This document shows, piece after piece, positions 1 to 9,786 of a DNA stretch of 64,000 bases. Source of the DNA: Neomegalonema sp. GTDB lineage: Bacteria > Pseudomonadota > Alphaproteobacteria > Rhodobacterales > Rhodobacteraceae. The stretch's first letter is position 1. Each line of letters opens with the position of its first letter. The notes beneath the pieces were generated by a model. It was not told the origin of the DNA. It made no database searches and saw nothing but the letters and a program-made list of their open reading frames with translations. The translations under genes were made by a program, and so were the position numbers. The stretch covers positions 62,001 through 126,000 of the forward strand of contig JALEFY010000034.1 of the NCBI GenBank assembly GCA_022760435.1. Direction: 5' to 3'.

Positions 1-200
1 AGATGCTGATGATGGGACTGCGCCTTGCCGAAGGCATCGATCCGGAGCGCTTTGCCCGGCTCAATGGCACCCCATTGCCACCCGAGCGTGTGGCGGAACT
101 GGCCGATCTCGGGTTGATCGTACTCGAGGATGGCCGCCTGCGTGCGAGCCAATCGGGGCGCGCGGTGCTCAATGCGGTGCTGCGTGCGCTGTTGGTGTGA
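1..200 (+). CDS. hemW: HemW-like radical SAM heme chaperone, C-terminal end (partial)
   Basis: Only the last ~65 codons lie in the window; the gene begins before base 1. The tail reads LMMGLRLAEGID, then a stretch resembling a winged-helix (LADLGLIVLEDGRLRASQSG), and ends ...LNAVLRALLV. This matches the C-terminal HemN/HemW winged-helix domain, where 'GLRL.EGI' and 'R.LLNAV' are typical. HemW is thought to deliver heme to haemoproteins; its Fe-S and SAM-binding parts are outside the window. It converges on mutS with only 6 bp between stop codons. The call rests on a short tail, so hemN-like paralogues are not excluded. Confidence 0.7.
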   Translation, partial: MLMMGLRLAEGIDPERFARLNGTPLPPERVAELADLGLIVLEDGRLRASQSGRAVLNAVLRALLV

Positions 201-206
201 TCGCGC

Positions 207-2921
207 TCAGTCCTTGCCCAGCAGCCCCTTGAGCTCGTAAAGCGCATCCAGCGCCTCACGCGGGGTCATCGCATCGGGATCAAGAGCGCGCAGGCGCAGC
301 AGCGGGGCTGCCTCTTGCTCCTCTTTCTCCTTTGCGGTGACGGCGGAGAACAGCGGCAGATCATCGACCAGCTTTTGCGCCCGGATCGCCGGACTGTCCT
401 GCCCGCTCTCGAGCCTTTCCAGCAGATCGCGAGCCCGCGCCACCACTGCTTGCGGCATGCCAGCGAGCCGCGCGACCTGCACGCCGTAAGAGCGATCCGC
501 AGCGCCGGGGATCACCTCGCGCAGGAACACAACCTCGCCCTGCCATTCGCGCACCGCGACAGTGGCGTTACTCAGCCCCGGCAGGCTCGTCGCCAGCGCG
601 GTCAGCTCGTGGTAATGCGAGGCAAACAATGCCCGGCAGCGGTTCACATCATGCAGATGCTCCAGCGTTGCCCAGGCGATCGAGAGTCCGTCATAGGTCG
701 AGGTGCCCCGCCCGATCTCATCGAGGATCACCAGCGCGCGCGGACCGGCCTGATTGAGGATCGCCGCCGTCTCCACCATCTCGACCATGAAGGTAGAGCG
801 CCCGCGCGCCAGATCATCCGAAGCGCCGACGCGCGAGAAGATCTGATCGACCAGCCCGATATGCGCAAAAGCCGCCGGGACGAAAGAGCCCATCTGGGCC
901 ATGATCGCGATCAGCGCATTCTGGCGCAGAAAGGTGGATTTTCCCGCCATGTTCGGCCCGGTCAGCAGCCAGATCGGCTGACCCTGATCGCTCTCGCCGG
1001 ACAGATCGGCGCTGTTGGCGACAAAGCCGGGCTCATTCGCCGCTTTCAGCGCCGCTTCCACCACCGGGTGGCGCCCTTCCTTGACGCTAAAGGACAGGCT
1101 GTCATCGATCTTCGGCCGCACCCAACGCTCGGTTTCGGCCAGATCGGCGAGGCTGGCGGCGATATCGAGTCGAGCCAGGGCCTGGGCGCTGCCGGTGATC
1201 GCTTCGGCCTGTTCCAGGGTGATCGAGCGCAGATCCTCGAACAATTCGCGCTCGATCTCCGCGACCCGCTCTGCGGCGCGGGCGATCTTGGCCTCGAGCT
1301 CGGATAGCTCGACGGTGGTAAAGCGCACGGCATTGGCGGTGGTCTGGCGGTGGATGAAGGCTTCGGCCATGCTTGGCGAGAGCATCTTTTGCGCATGGGT
1401 GGTCGAGGTCTCCACAAACCAGCCCAGCACATTGTTGTGCTTGATCTTCAGCGCACCGATCTCGGTATCGCGGCGATATTGCGCTTCCAGCTCGAGGATC
1501 ACCCGGCGCGAATCATCGCGCAGCGCCAGTGTCGCATCGAGATCGGCATGATAGCCGGGGCGAAAGCTGCCCCCCTCGCCCAGTTTCAGCGGCAATTCCT
1601 CGGCCAGCCCGCTTTCGAGCTTGAGCAGCAGCGCTTCATGCCCGCCAAGACCGGTGCGGGCTCTGGCGATCAGCGCCGGGATCAGCGCGCCTTTTTCCTC
1701 TGCGGTCTCCAGAAGGGTGCATAGATCAGCGGCGGCGCGCAGGCCCCCGCGCAGCATCCCCAGATCACGTGGTCCGCCGCGCCCCAGGGCCAGACGGGTG
1801 AGCGCGCGCTCCAGATCCGGCGCTGCCCGCAATGCCTTGCGCAGATCATCGCGCAGCATCGGCGCATCGAGCAGGAAGGCCACTGCCTCCAGCCGAGCTT
1901 CGATCTGCGCCAAATCCGTCAACGGCGCCGACAATTGGGCTTCGAGCAGGCGCGCGCCGGCATTGGTCACGGTCCGGTCCAGCACCGCGAGCAGGGTGCC
2001 CGACTTTTCACCGGCCAAGGTGCGGGTGATCTCGAGATTACGGCGCGTAGCCGGATCGATGCGCAGACCGGTTCCGCGCTCCTCGCGCTGTGGTGGACGC
2101 AGCAGCGGCAAGGCGCCGCGCTGGGTGAGTTCGAGATAATCGATCAGCGCGCCCAAGGCCGCGCGCTCCGCCGGGGCGAAACTGCCAAAGGCATCGAGGC
2201 TGGCGGCACCGAGCGCCTTGGCGACCCGAGCGCCGCCTGCCTTGGGGTCAAAGGAAGCCGGTGCCAACTCGCTGGCCGCCGCGCCGTGCTCCTCGATGAG
2301 GGCGAGCAGATCCGGGGAAGCTGGCGCGCGGGCCAGAACCTCGGCCGGATGCAGCCGGGCAAGCAGGCTCGGCAAGTCAGAGGCCGCGCATGAGGTCACC
2401 TGAAGCAAGCCGGTCGAGGCATCGACCCAGGCCAGGGCCGCGTCCTCGCGGATCTGTGCGAAAGCGGCGAGGTAGTTATGAGCCCCTGCCTCGAGCAAGG
2501 TATCTTCGGTGAGGGTGCCCGGCGTGACCAGCCGCACCACCTCACGCTTGACCACCGATTTCGAGCCGCGTTTCTTCGCCTCCTTCGGATCCTCCATCTG
2601 CTCAGCGATGGCGACCTTGAAGCCCTGGCGGATCAGGTCATGCAAGTAGCGCTCGGCGCTGTGCATGGGCACGCCGCACATTGGGATCGGCTGGCCGTTA
2701 TGGGTGCCGCGCTTGGTGAGGGCGATGCCGAGCGCCTCGGCTGCGCGCACCGCATCCTCGAAGAACATCTCGTAGAAATCGCCCATGCGAAAGAACAGCA
2801 AATGCTCCGGATAGGCCTGCTTCATATCGAGAAACTGGCCCATCACCGGCGTGGTGCCAGGCGGATGGGGCTGGGCGGAACGGCCCTGATCGGGGGGCGT
2901 GGCGGCGCTGCTTTGGGTCAT
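207..2921 (-). CDS. mutS: DNA mismatch repair ATPase MutS
   Basis: A 904-residue MutS, slightly longer than the ~850-residue E. coli protein because of a ~25-residue polar N-terminal extension. The mismatch-recognition motif (FRMGDFYEMFFEDA, with the Phe and Glu that probe a mismatch) is near residue 45. The C-terminal ABC-type ATPase has Walker A GPNMAGKSTFLRQ, Walker B LVILDEIGRGTSTYDG and the signature around FMVEM. It binds base mismatches and small loops and recruits MutL. The ATG at 2921 is the first in frame. It is divergent from maeB across a 206-bp gap, so each probably has its own promoter. A complete, ordinary MutS1. Confidence 0.97.
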   Translation of the reverse strand: MTQSSAATPPDQGRSAQPHPPGTTPVMGQFLDMKQAYPEHLLFFRMGDFYEMFFEDAVRAAEALGIALTKRGTHNGQPIPMCGVPMHSAERYLHDLIRQGFKVAIAEQMEDPKEAKKRGSKSVVKREVVRLVTPGTLTEDTLLEAGAHNYLAAFAQIREDAALAWVDASTGLLQVTSCAASDLPSLLARLHPAEVLARAPASPDLLALIEEHGAAASELAPASFDPKAGGARVAKALGAASLDAFGSFAPAERAALGALIDYLELTQRGALPLLRPPQREERGTGLRIDPATRRNLEITRTLAGEKSGTLLAVLDRTVTNAGARLLEAQLSAPLTDLAQIEARLEAVAFLLDAPMLRDDLRKALRAAPDLERALTRLALGRGGPRDLGMLRGGLRAAADLCTLLETAEEKGALIPALIARARTGLGGHEALLLKLESGLAEELPLKLGEGGSFRPGYHADLDATLALRDDSRRVILELEAQYRRDTEIGALKIKHNNVLGWFVETSTTHAQKMLSPSMAEAFIHRQTTANAVRFTTVELSELEAKIARAAERVAEIERELFEDLRSITLEQAEAITGSAQALARLDIAASLADLAETERWVRPKIDDSLSFSVKEGRHPVVEAALKAANEPGFVANSADLSGESDQGQPIWLLTGPNMAGKSTFLRQNALIAIMAQMGSFVPAAFAHIGLVDQIFSRVGASDDLARGRSTFMVEMVETAAILNQAGPRALVILDEIGRGTSTYDGLSIAWATLEHLHDVNRCRALFASHYHELTALATSLPGLSNATVAVREWQGEVVFLREVIPGAADRSYGVQVARLAGMPQAVVARARDLLERLESGQDSPAIRAQKLVDDLPLFSAVTAKEKEEQEAAPLLRLRALDPDAMTPREALDALYELKGLLGKD

Positions 2922-3127
2922 TGCCTGTTCCTAGCGAGACATTTGGGACGGTTAAAGCCGGTTCTGAGCAAAGGGGGGGTCAATATCGCCAGTGGACCTG
3001 CACCGCAACGATCGTTAGGCAGCATAAAGCTTCACGGGTCGGCGGCTTCAGCGCATGCCATGCCGAACGGCCCAGCAGAACCAGCAGCGCGCACGACGCG
3101 TGATCAGTGACGGCCAAAGGGAGTATC

Positions 3128-5407
3128 ATGGAAGACAAGTCGAGGGATCCGATCGCCCCAACCAAGCTTGATGAAGATGCGCTGCGCTACCACCAGCGCG
3201 GCCGCCCCGGCAAGCTCGAGATCGTGCCGACCAAGCCCATGGCGACCCAGCGCGATCTCTCGCTGGCCTATAGCCCAGGCGTGGCGGCGCCGGTGCGGGC
3301 GATCTCTGAAGATCCTGATACTTCCTATGATTACACCGCGCGCGGAAACACGGTCGCGGTGATCTCCAATGGCACCGCGATCCTTGGGCTCGGCAATCTC
3401 GGCGCGCTGGCGTCCAAGCCGGTCATGGAAGGCAAGGCGGTCCTGTTCAAGAAATTCGCCGATATCGATTCGGTCGATCTGGAGCTCGATACCGATGACA
3501 TCGATCGGCTGATCGACGCCGTCCAACTCCTCGAGCCCTCCTTCGGCGGCATCAATCTCGAGGATATCAAGGCGCCCGAATGCTTCATCATCGAGCAGCG
3601 CCTGCGCGAGACCATGGACATTCCGGTCTTTCATGACGATCAGCACGGCACCGCGATCATCTGCCTTGCCGGGCTGATCAACGCGCTGCACCTGACCGGT
3701 CGCCGCATCGAGGATTGCCGGATCGTGCTCAACGGCGCCGGGGCAGCCGGGATCGCCTGTATCGAACTGGTCAAGGTGCTCGGCGCCAAGCCGGAGAACT
3801 GCATCGTCTGCGATACACGCGGCGTTGTTTACAAGGGCCGCGAAGCGGGCATGAACCAGTGGAAATCCGCGCATGCGATCGAGACCGAGCTGCGCACGCT
3901 TGAGGAAGCCATGGTCGGTGCTGATATCTTCCTCGGCGTGTCGGCCAAGGGCGCGTTGACCCCGGAGATGGTCGCCTCGATGGCGGATCGGCCGATCATC
4001 TTCGCGATGGCCAATCCGGACCCGGAAATCACGCCTGAAGAAGCCCATGCGGTGCGTGCTGACGCGATCGTTGCGACGGGCCGTTCCGACTATCCCAACC
4101 AGGTCAACAACGTTCTGGGCTTTCCGTATATCTTCCGCGGAGCACTCGATGTGCGCGCGCGCACCATCAATGAGGAGATGAAAATCGCCGCGGCTGAGGC
4201 GATTGCGGAGATGGCGCGTGAGACGGTGCCCGATGAGGTGGCGGTCGCCTATGGGCGCTCCCTGACCTACGGACCCGAATACATCATCCCGGCACCCTTT
4301 GATCCGCGGCTCTTGGCCAAGATCCCGCCTGCGGTTGCCCGCGCGGCGATGGATACCGGGGTCGCGCGGCGGCCGATCGTCGATCTGGCAGGCTATGAGC
4401 GCGATCTCAAGGCGCGGCTCGATCCCACCGCGAGCATGTTGCAGGTGCTCTATGAGCGGCTGCATGCGGATCCCAAACGGGTCATTTTCGCTGAAGGAGA
4501 TGACGAGAGGGTCGTGCGTGCCGCAATCGCCTATAAGCGCGCGGGCCTTGGAGAGCCGATCCTGGTGGGCAAGGAAGACGAGATCAGCGAGATGTGCGAG
4601 CGGCTTGACTACGATATCAAGACCGAGGGCACGCTGGAGGTGCGCAACGCCGCCAACACCCCCTATCTCGATCTCTATACGGACTTTCTCTATGGCCGTT
4701 TGCAGCGGCGCGGCTTTTTGCAGCGCGATTGTCGGCGGATGGTGACGCGCGATCGCCATGTGTTTGCGTCTTGCATGCTGGCCCATGATCACGCCGATGG
4801 GCTGGTGACCGGGGCTACGCGTAAATCGGCCGTGGTGCTTGCGGATATCGAGAAGGCGATCGCCCACAAGGAAGGCCAGCGCGCGGTTGGCGTTTCGGTT
4901 GTCATCGCCCGCTCGCGCACGGTGCTGGTTGCGGACACCATGGTCCACGAGATGCCCGAGGCGCAGGAGCTCGCGGAGATCGCGGAGAGCGCGGCGGCGG
5001 TGGCGCGTCGCCTCGGCCTCGAGCCGCGGGTGGCGATGCTGGCGTATTCCACCTTTGGGTATCCGACCTCGGAGCGTTCGAGTCATCTGCGCGATGCGGT
5101 GAAGATCCTGCAAGAGCGCGGGGTGGATTTCGAGGTCGATGGCGAGATGGCGGCGGATGTCGCGCTCGATGAAAGTTATCGGGCGCAATATCCGTTCTGT
5201 CAGCTCAGTGGACCGGCCAATGTCCTGGTGATGCCCGCGCGGCATGCGGCCTCGATCTCGACCAAGATGCTTCAGCAGCTCGCGGGCAGCACGGTGATCG
5301 GCCCGATCCTTGTCGGCATGGAAAAGCCGGTTCAGATCTGCTCGATGAATGCGGGCGTTTCCGAGGTCTTGAACATGGCGATCCTCGCGGCCTGCAAGGT
5401 CGGCTGA
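3128..5407 (+). CDS. maeB: NADP-dependent malic enzyme fused to phosphotransacetylase-like domain (MaeB type)
   Basis: A 759-residue fusion. The N-terminal ~430 residues form a malic enzyme ([15 protein letters not shown], the [10 protein letters not shown] metal-binding loop, the GAGAAG nucleotide-binding turn). The C-terminal ~320 residues resemble phosphate acetyltransferase ([33 protein letters not shown]-like SS turn, INPxxxGM-like end). The family decarboxylates malate to pyruvate with NADP+; the C-terminal domain is usually regulatory (acetyl-CoA inhibition) and not an active Pta. I start at ATG 3128, behind AAAGGGAG at good spacing; a GTG at 3107 is in frame but lacks such a site. It converges on the receiver protein, stops 36 bp apart. 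Confidence 0.95.
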   Translation: MEDKSRDPIAPTKLDEDALRYHQRGRPGKLEIVPTKPMATQRDLSLAYSPGVAAPVRAISEDPDTSYDYTARGNTVAVISNGTAILGLGNLGALASKPVMEGKAVLFKKFADIDSVDLELDTDDIDRLIDAVQLLEPSFGGINLEDIKAPECFIIEQRLRETMDIPVFHDDQHGTAIICLAGLINALHLTGRRIEDCRIVLNGAGAAGIACIELVKVLGAKPENCIVCDTRGVVYKGREAGMNQWKSAHAIETELRTLEEAMVGADIFLGVSAKGALTPEMVASMADRPIIFAMANPDPEITPEEAHAVRADAIVATGRSDYPNQVNNVLGFPYIFRGALDVRARTINEEMKIAAAEAIAEMARETVPDEVAVAYGRSLTYGPEYIIPAPFDPRLLAKIPPAVARAAMDTGVARRPIVDLAGYERDLKARLDPTASMLQVLYERLHADPKRVIFAEGDDERVVRAAIAYKRAGLGEPILVGKEDEISEMCERLDYDIKTEGTLEVRNAANTPYLDLYTDFLYGRLQRRGFLQRDCRRMVTRDRHVFASCMLAHDHADGLVTGATRKSAVVLADIEKAIAHKEGQRAVGVSVVIARSRTVLVADTMVHEMPEAQELAEIAESAAAVARRLGLEPRVAMLAYSTFGYPTSERSSHLRDAVKILQERGVDFEVDGEMAADVALDESYRAQYPFCQLSGPANVLVMPARHAASISTKMLQQLAGSTVIGPILVGMEKPVQICSMNAGVSEVLNMAILAACKVG

Positions 5408-5443
5408 TCCGCGGTTTTTGGCCATCAGTTCTGGCTGGGAGCG

Positions 5444-5803
5444 TCAGTATTTGGCGATCTCGGCCAGCAGCGCCACCGGGCTGATCGGTTTGACCAGAAA
5501 GCCGTTCATGCCTGCGGCCTTGCACGCGCGCTCAGATTTCACGTCGTCTTCTGCCGTCAGCGCGATGATCGGGGTCTGGTTGCCGGCGGCGCGCAGTTCT
5601 TGTGTTGCTTCTATACCGGTCAGGATCGGCAGACCGATATCCATGAGGATGAGGTCATAGGCCTTGTTCGATCCCTTGGTGACCGCGCTGCGGCCATCTT
5701 CGGCGATATCAAGCGCATGCCCGGCTCGGGTCAGGATGGCCGTGTAGAGCGTGACATTGGCCGGGGTGTCTTCGGCCAACAAGATGCTCTTTCCCTCTGA
5801 CAT
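5444..5803 (-). CDS. Stand-alone CheY-like receiver domain protein
   Basis: 119 residues, a single receiver domain with no output domain. Visible: acidic pair E11-D12 (LLAEDTPANV), phosphoacceptor D55 in LILMDIGLP, T83 (ALTAED) and K105 (LVKPIS). The 'EDTPANVTLY' style resembles the receiver of hybrid histidine kinases more than chemotaxis CheY, so a phosphorelay or DivK-like role is plausible, but the partner is not in the window. It lies downstream of the broken comM, same strand, 74 bp away, with its own AGGGACAGG ribosome site. The ATG at 5803 is clear. Function beyond phospho-signalling is unknown. Confidence 0.85.
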   Translation of the reverse strand: MSEGKSILLAEDTPANVTLYTAILTRAGHALDIAEDGRSAVTKGSNKAYDLILMDIGLPILTGIEATQELRAAGNQTPIIALTAEDDVKSERACKAAGMNGFLVKPISPVALLAEIAKY

Positions 5804-5877
5804 CGCCTGTCCCTCCCTCTTTACATATTATGCGGTGTTTTGCGCTTTATATGCATCTCGCTGTGCTCACCATCGGA

Positions 5878-7327
5878 TTAACGCAACAAGGGTGCGCGGC
5901 GATAGGACGCGGCTTCAGCGACATGGTTCCGGCCGATGCTTTCCTGACCCTCCAGATCGGCAATGCTGCGGGCGACCCGAAGGATGCGCCGATAGCCGCG
6001 CGCGGAGAGGTTGAGCTTCTCGGCGACCGTGATCGCAAGCTGCCGGGCAGGCGCGTCCAGCGCGGCGATGCGATCGAGCTCCTCGCCATCTATATGAGCG
6101 TTGAGCCGACTGCGCGTTTGTCCGCAAGCGTGGCGATCCGCCTGGATCTGCCGCGCCGCGCAAACTCGGCGGCGCATCTCGCTGGAGCCTTCGCTCGCGG
6201 GCGGGGCGGACAGATCGGCGATGGAGACCGCCGGAACCTCCAATTGCAGATCGATGCGGTCAAGCAAGGGTCCTGAGAGGCGCGACTGGTAGTCGATCCC
6301 GCATTTCGGGACGCGCGAGCAGGCCTGTGCAGGATCGGCAAGATAGCCGCAACGGCACGGGTTCATCGCTTTCAAGCGGTTGGCGCAGCGACTCCAGGAC
6401 TGGTTTGGCGAATTCGGGGAGCTCATCGAGAAACAGAACGCCGTTATGAGCGAGCGAGACCTCTCCAGGCTTGGCAATCCGCCCGCCCCCGACCATGGCG
6501 GCCATCGAGGCAGAATGATGCGGTGCGCGGTAAGGGCGGCTGCGCGAGATCTTCCCGCTTTCGATCATCCCGGCCACCGAATGGATCATGCTCACCTCCA
6601 ATGCCTCTTGCGGTGAGAGCGGCGGCAAGATGCTCGGAAGGCGCGCGGCAAGCATGGACTTTCCAGCGCCCGGAGGGCCGATCAGCAGCAGGTTATGCCC
6701 GCCTGCGGCTGCCACCTCCAGGGCGCGTTTGGCGCTTTCCTGCCCGCGCACATCGCGAAGGTCGAGCATATCGCTGTCTTCGATCACCCTTGCTTCGGGC
6801 GGCGGTGGCAGGGCCTGACGGGCATTGAAATGATTGATCAACGTGAGCAGGGAAGGGGCCGCGAGAACCTCGATCGTGGGGATCATCGCGGCTTCGCTGC
6901 CGCAAGATTGGGGGCAGATGAAGCCTCGGCCCTGCTCCGCGGCGGCCAGCGCACCGGGCAGGGCGCCGGATATGGGGTTGAGCGCGCCATCGAGCGAGAG
7001 CTCGCCCATCGCCAAATACCGCGCAATCTCATCAGCCGGTGCGGCTTCCATCGCCGCAAGAAGGCTCAGCGCAATCGGTAGATCGTAATGGCTGCCCTCT
7101 TTGGGCATATCGGCCGGGGCGAGATTGACCGTGATCCGTTTGGCCGGCAGGGCGAGCCCGATCGCATTGAGCGCGGCGCGGACCCGTTCGCGCGATTCGG
7201 CCACTGCCTTGTCGGCCAGACCGACAACATGAAAGGCGGGCAAACCGGACGACAGGTGGCATTGAACATCAACGATCCGCGCTTCCATCCCCTGAAAGGC
7301 GACGGTGTAGGCATGGGTTGTCGCCAT
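5878..7327 (-). pseudogene. comM: comM (YifB) Mg-chelatase-like AAA+ helicase, broken by internal deletion and frameshift
   Basis: The first 319 codons are normal ComM: ChlI-like N domain ([16 protein letters not shown]), Walker A GPPGAGKS, Walker [10 protein letters not shown], ending ...ESLRQPLE. The next normal residues ([10 protein letters not shown]...[10 protein letters not shown], then the C-terminal helical lid) are in a different frame, starting one base later at about 6370. In E. coli ComM about 23 residues (the strand containing the sensor-1-type ARFQLVA segment) lie between these two motifs. They are absent here, so I infer a deletion of about 68 bp that also shifts the frame. 319 + 163 + ~23 residues gives ~505, close to the family length of ~506. 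Unless reads disagree, the gene cannot make a full ComM, which supports branch migration during natural transformation. The start ATG is 7327. Confidence 0.88.
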
Positions 7328-7379
7328 TGCTTTCACGCGCGCGCCGCTGTTGATCTCGCCCCCCGCCATCCTTGTGCCC

Positions 7380-8324
7380 CTATCCGGCCTTGCGCTTTTC
7401 GATCGCGTCCCAGATCAAACCGGCGGCATTGATGCCGGTAAAGCGCTCCATTTCCTGAATGCCGGTGGGGGAAGTGACGTTGATCTCCGTCAGTGTGTCG
7501 CCGATCACATCGATCCCGACAAAGATCAGGCCGCGCTCGCGCAGCACCGGGCCAATCCGGGCGCAGATTTCCCGGTCTCGCTCGGTCAACTCGACCGGTG
7601 CTGCCGTGCCGCCGACATGCAGGTTCGAGCGCGTCTCTCCCTTTTGCGGCAGGCGATTGATTGCGCCGATCGGGGCGCCATCGACGAGGATCACCCGCTT
7701 GTCGCCCTGTGACACCGCCGGAAGGAATTTCTGAACGACAAATGGCTCGCGCCATGTCTGTACGAACATCTCGAAAAGCGCGCTCAAATTGCCATCTTGC
7801 GCCGTGAGCCGGAAGACACCCGCGCCGCCATTGCCGTAGAGCGGCTTGATGATGATGTCCTGATGCTCAGCGCGAAACGCCTTCACCGCGTCCAGGTCTC
7901 GGGTGATCAAGGTGGGCGCGATCAGATCCTGAAAATCATTGACCAGCACCTTTTCGGGCGAATTTCGGACCCAGAACGGGTCGTTGACCACCAGTGTCTT
8001 GGGGTGAATGGCCTCGAGCATATGGGTGGTCGAGATATACTGCATGTCGAAGGGCGGATCTTGACGCAGCAGCACCACATCCATCGTGGACAGATCGACC
8101 TGTTCGCGCGGCTCGAGAATTGCCGGTTGTGCCGGGTCCTTTTGCACCCGGATCCGGTGCCCATGCGCCGTCAGTGAGCCGCCCTGCCAGGCCAGCGCAT
8201 CGGGCAGGTAATAGAACAGCGTATGCCCGCGATCCTGGGCCTCGAGCGCGAGCCGGAAAGTACTGTCGGCATTGATATCCACGGATTGGATCGGATCCAT
8301 CTGGATGGCGACTTTCAAACCCAT
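7380..8324 (-). CDS. gshB: Glutathione synthase
   Basis: 314 residues; joins gamma-glutamylcysteine to glycine with ATP, the second step of glutathione synthesis in the cytoplasm. Prokaryotic GshB features: start [28 protein letters not shown], the ATP-grasp core with [15 protein letters not shown] and [15 protein letters not shown], and the C-terminal [13 protein letters not shown]. Length equals the family norm. I use ATG 8324, preceded by AAGGAAG, rather than an upstream in-frame ATG that would add 13 untypical residues. It sits between yraN (42 bp) and comM (52 bp), an order common in alphaproteobacteria. Confidence 0.97.
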   Translation of the reverse strand: MGLKVAIQMDPIQSVDINADSTFRLALEAQDRGHTLFYYLPDALAWQGGSLTAHGHRIRVQKDPAQPAILEPREQVDLSTMDVVLLRQDPPFDMQYISTTHMLEAIHPKTLVVNDPFWVRNSPEKVLVNDFQDLIAPTLITRDLDAVKAFRAEHQDIIIKPLYGNGGAGVFRLTAQDGNLSALFEMFVQTWREPFVVQKFLPAVSQGDKRVILVDGAPIGAINRLPQKGETRSNLHVGGTAAPVELTERDREICARIGPVLRERGLIFVGIDVIGDTLTEINVTSPTGIQEMERFTGINAAGLIWDAIEKRKAG

Positions 8325-8366
8325 AAAACTTCCTTTGCCGAATGCCGAGCAATGAGCGCCCAAGCG

Positions 8367-8717
8367 TTATTGAAGAGAGATATTCTCCCAGACATCGACC
8401 TGGCCCTGTCGGTCAACCCCTGCAAGATCAAAACGACAATCGCGCCCCGTCGCGCCATTCTCGGCGAGCAGGAATTCGGCCGCATTCAGCAAGCGCTCCA
8501 AAGAGCGCGGTGTGATTGCGGTTGCCGCGCGGGCAAGCGTTCCGCGCGCCTTGACCTCGACGAATATCAACTGGTGCCCGTCCTCGAACAGAAGATCGAT
8601 CTCGCCATGGGGGGTGCGCAAGCGCGAGCCCAGCAAATTTGCCCCGTTTTCCTGATACCAGCGCGCAACCTGCTCCTCCGCAGCGCGCCCCCAAAGTTCA
8701 GCACTCTTACGCGCCAT
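8367..8717 (-). CDS. yraN: YraN family (UPF0102) endonuclease-like protein
   Basis: 116 residues, the usual size for the family. It has the PD-(D/E)xK-like core: GYRLLGSRLRT-like region (GANLLGSRLRT), GEIDLLFEDG and FVEVKARG, carrying the conserved E, D and ExK positions. This resembles the Holliday-junction resolvase fold, but the biochemical role is not established; E. coli YraN is reported to have DNA-related activity. Its start overlaps the end of rsmI by 11 bp, so the two are translationally coupled. The ATG at 8717 is well placed. Confidence 0.9.
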   Translation of the reverse strand: MARKSAELWGRAAEEQVARWYQENGANLLGSRLRTPHGEIDLLFEDGHQLIFVEVKARGTLARAATAITPRSLERLLNAAEFLLAENGATGRDCRFDLAGVDRQGQVDVWENISLQ

Positions 8718-9687
8718 CCTCTTTCCGCTCCCGCTGTTCGCGACTCAGTGATACAGCCCGATCATACACAATTTTGCGCGGAAGGGACATTTGTTCTGAT
8801 ATTGTGCGCGCAATATCCTTCACACTTGCGCTACCGAGCGCTGCAAGTATGGCTTCGTCCAGCGTTTCGGGATCGGGCGCGGTCTCGTCATCGCCGGGGG
8901 GCGCGATCAACAGAACGATCTCCCCTTTCAAGGTCATCTCGCTGGCCGCTTCGCGCGCGAGCTCAAAAAGGGTCCCGCGCCGGATTTCCTCAAAAGTCTT
9001 GGTGAGTTCGCGGCAGATCGCGCCTTGCCGATCGCCCAGAACGGCAGCGGCATCCTCGAGGCAGGCGGCGATCCGAGCGGGCGTTTCATAAAAGACCAGT
9101 GTAGCCGGTGCCTGCATCCATTGCTCGAAAATCCGCCGCCGCGCGCCTTGCTTGACCGGCAAAAACCCACAAAAACAGAATGCGTCGGTGGGCAGCCCGG
9201 CGATTGACAGGGCGGTCACCATCGCACTGGGGCCGGGCATGGCGCTCACTTTAAAGCCGGCTTGCCTGGCTTCGGTGACGAGCTTGTATCCCGGATCGGC
9301 GATCAAGGGGGTTCCGGCATCGGAGGCATAGATGACCGAGCGACCCTGCCGCAGATGGTCAAGCACGCCTTGCCGGGCCCGCTCCGAACTGTGGTCGTGA
9401 TAGGCGAGCAGCACCCTCTCCCCCAGCTTGATGCCGTGAATGAGCATCAGCTTGCGCAGCATGCGGGTGTCTTCGCAAACCAGCACATCCGCTACCGCGA
9501 GCGCTTCGAGCGCCCGAAGCGTGATGTCCCTGGCATTGCCGATCGGTGTTGCAAGAATGTACAGACCCGGGGCCAGGGGGGCCGTCTCTGCATCCTTTCC
9601 CGACGCCTCTGCCGAAATTGAGCCATCCTCTTGGTCAAGTTGTCGAGGAGGGCTCTTGCGGCGTTTACTTTCCGGTCGGTGAGCCAT
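8707..9687 (-). CDS. rsmI: 16S rRNA (cytidine1402-2'-O)-methyltransferase RsmI
   Basis: 326 residues. Core signatures of the tetrapyrrole-methylase-type RsmI: GLYILATPIGNARDITLRALE, VLVCEDTRMLRKLM, YASDAGTPLIADPGYKLV, AMPGPSAMVTALSIAGLPTDAF and FYETPARI. It 2'-O-methylates C1402 in the ribosomal P site using SAM. A polar extension of ~38 residues precedes the domain. I chose ATG 9687; an upstream ATG at 9744 is in frame but would intrude further into the divergent promoter region shared with the lipoprotein gene. The C-terminus overlaps yraN by 11 bp. Confidence 0.95.
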   Translation of the reverse strand: MAHRPESKRRKSPPRQLDQEDGSISAEASGKDAETAPLAPGLYILATPIGNARDITLRALEALAVADVLVCEDTRMLRKLMLIHGIKLGERVLLAYHDHSSERARQGVLDHLRQGRSVIYASDAGTPLIADPGYKLVTEARQAGFKVSAMPGPSAMVTALSIAGLPTDAFCFCGFLPVKQGARRRIFEQWMQAPATLVFYETPARIAACLEDAAAVLGDRQGAICRELTKTFEEIRRGTLFELAREAASEMTLKGEIVLLIAPPGDDETAPDPETLDEAILAALGSASVKDIARTISEQMSLPRKIVYDRAVSLSREQRERKEDGA

Positions 9688-9786
9688 ATTTTGCGCCTCA
9701 AAAGCCCGATGCTCGGGCATGTCAGGATAATGGCGGGATTTCATCAGATGGTTTCAGCGAGCGAAACGTCCAGCGTCTATCGCATA

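Noticed and set aside
3104-5425. Very long open frame antisense to maeB (about 770 codons); similar ones oppose the lipoprotein gene (9754-11541), aroA region (26715-28763), rpsA (29389-31095), pnp (37022-38401), nusA (45195-47015) and ecm (61111-62928)
   Set aside because: Each lies opposite a fully recognisable gene, has Arg/His/Asp-rich composition with no family features, and is the expected by-product of GC-rich third positions.
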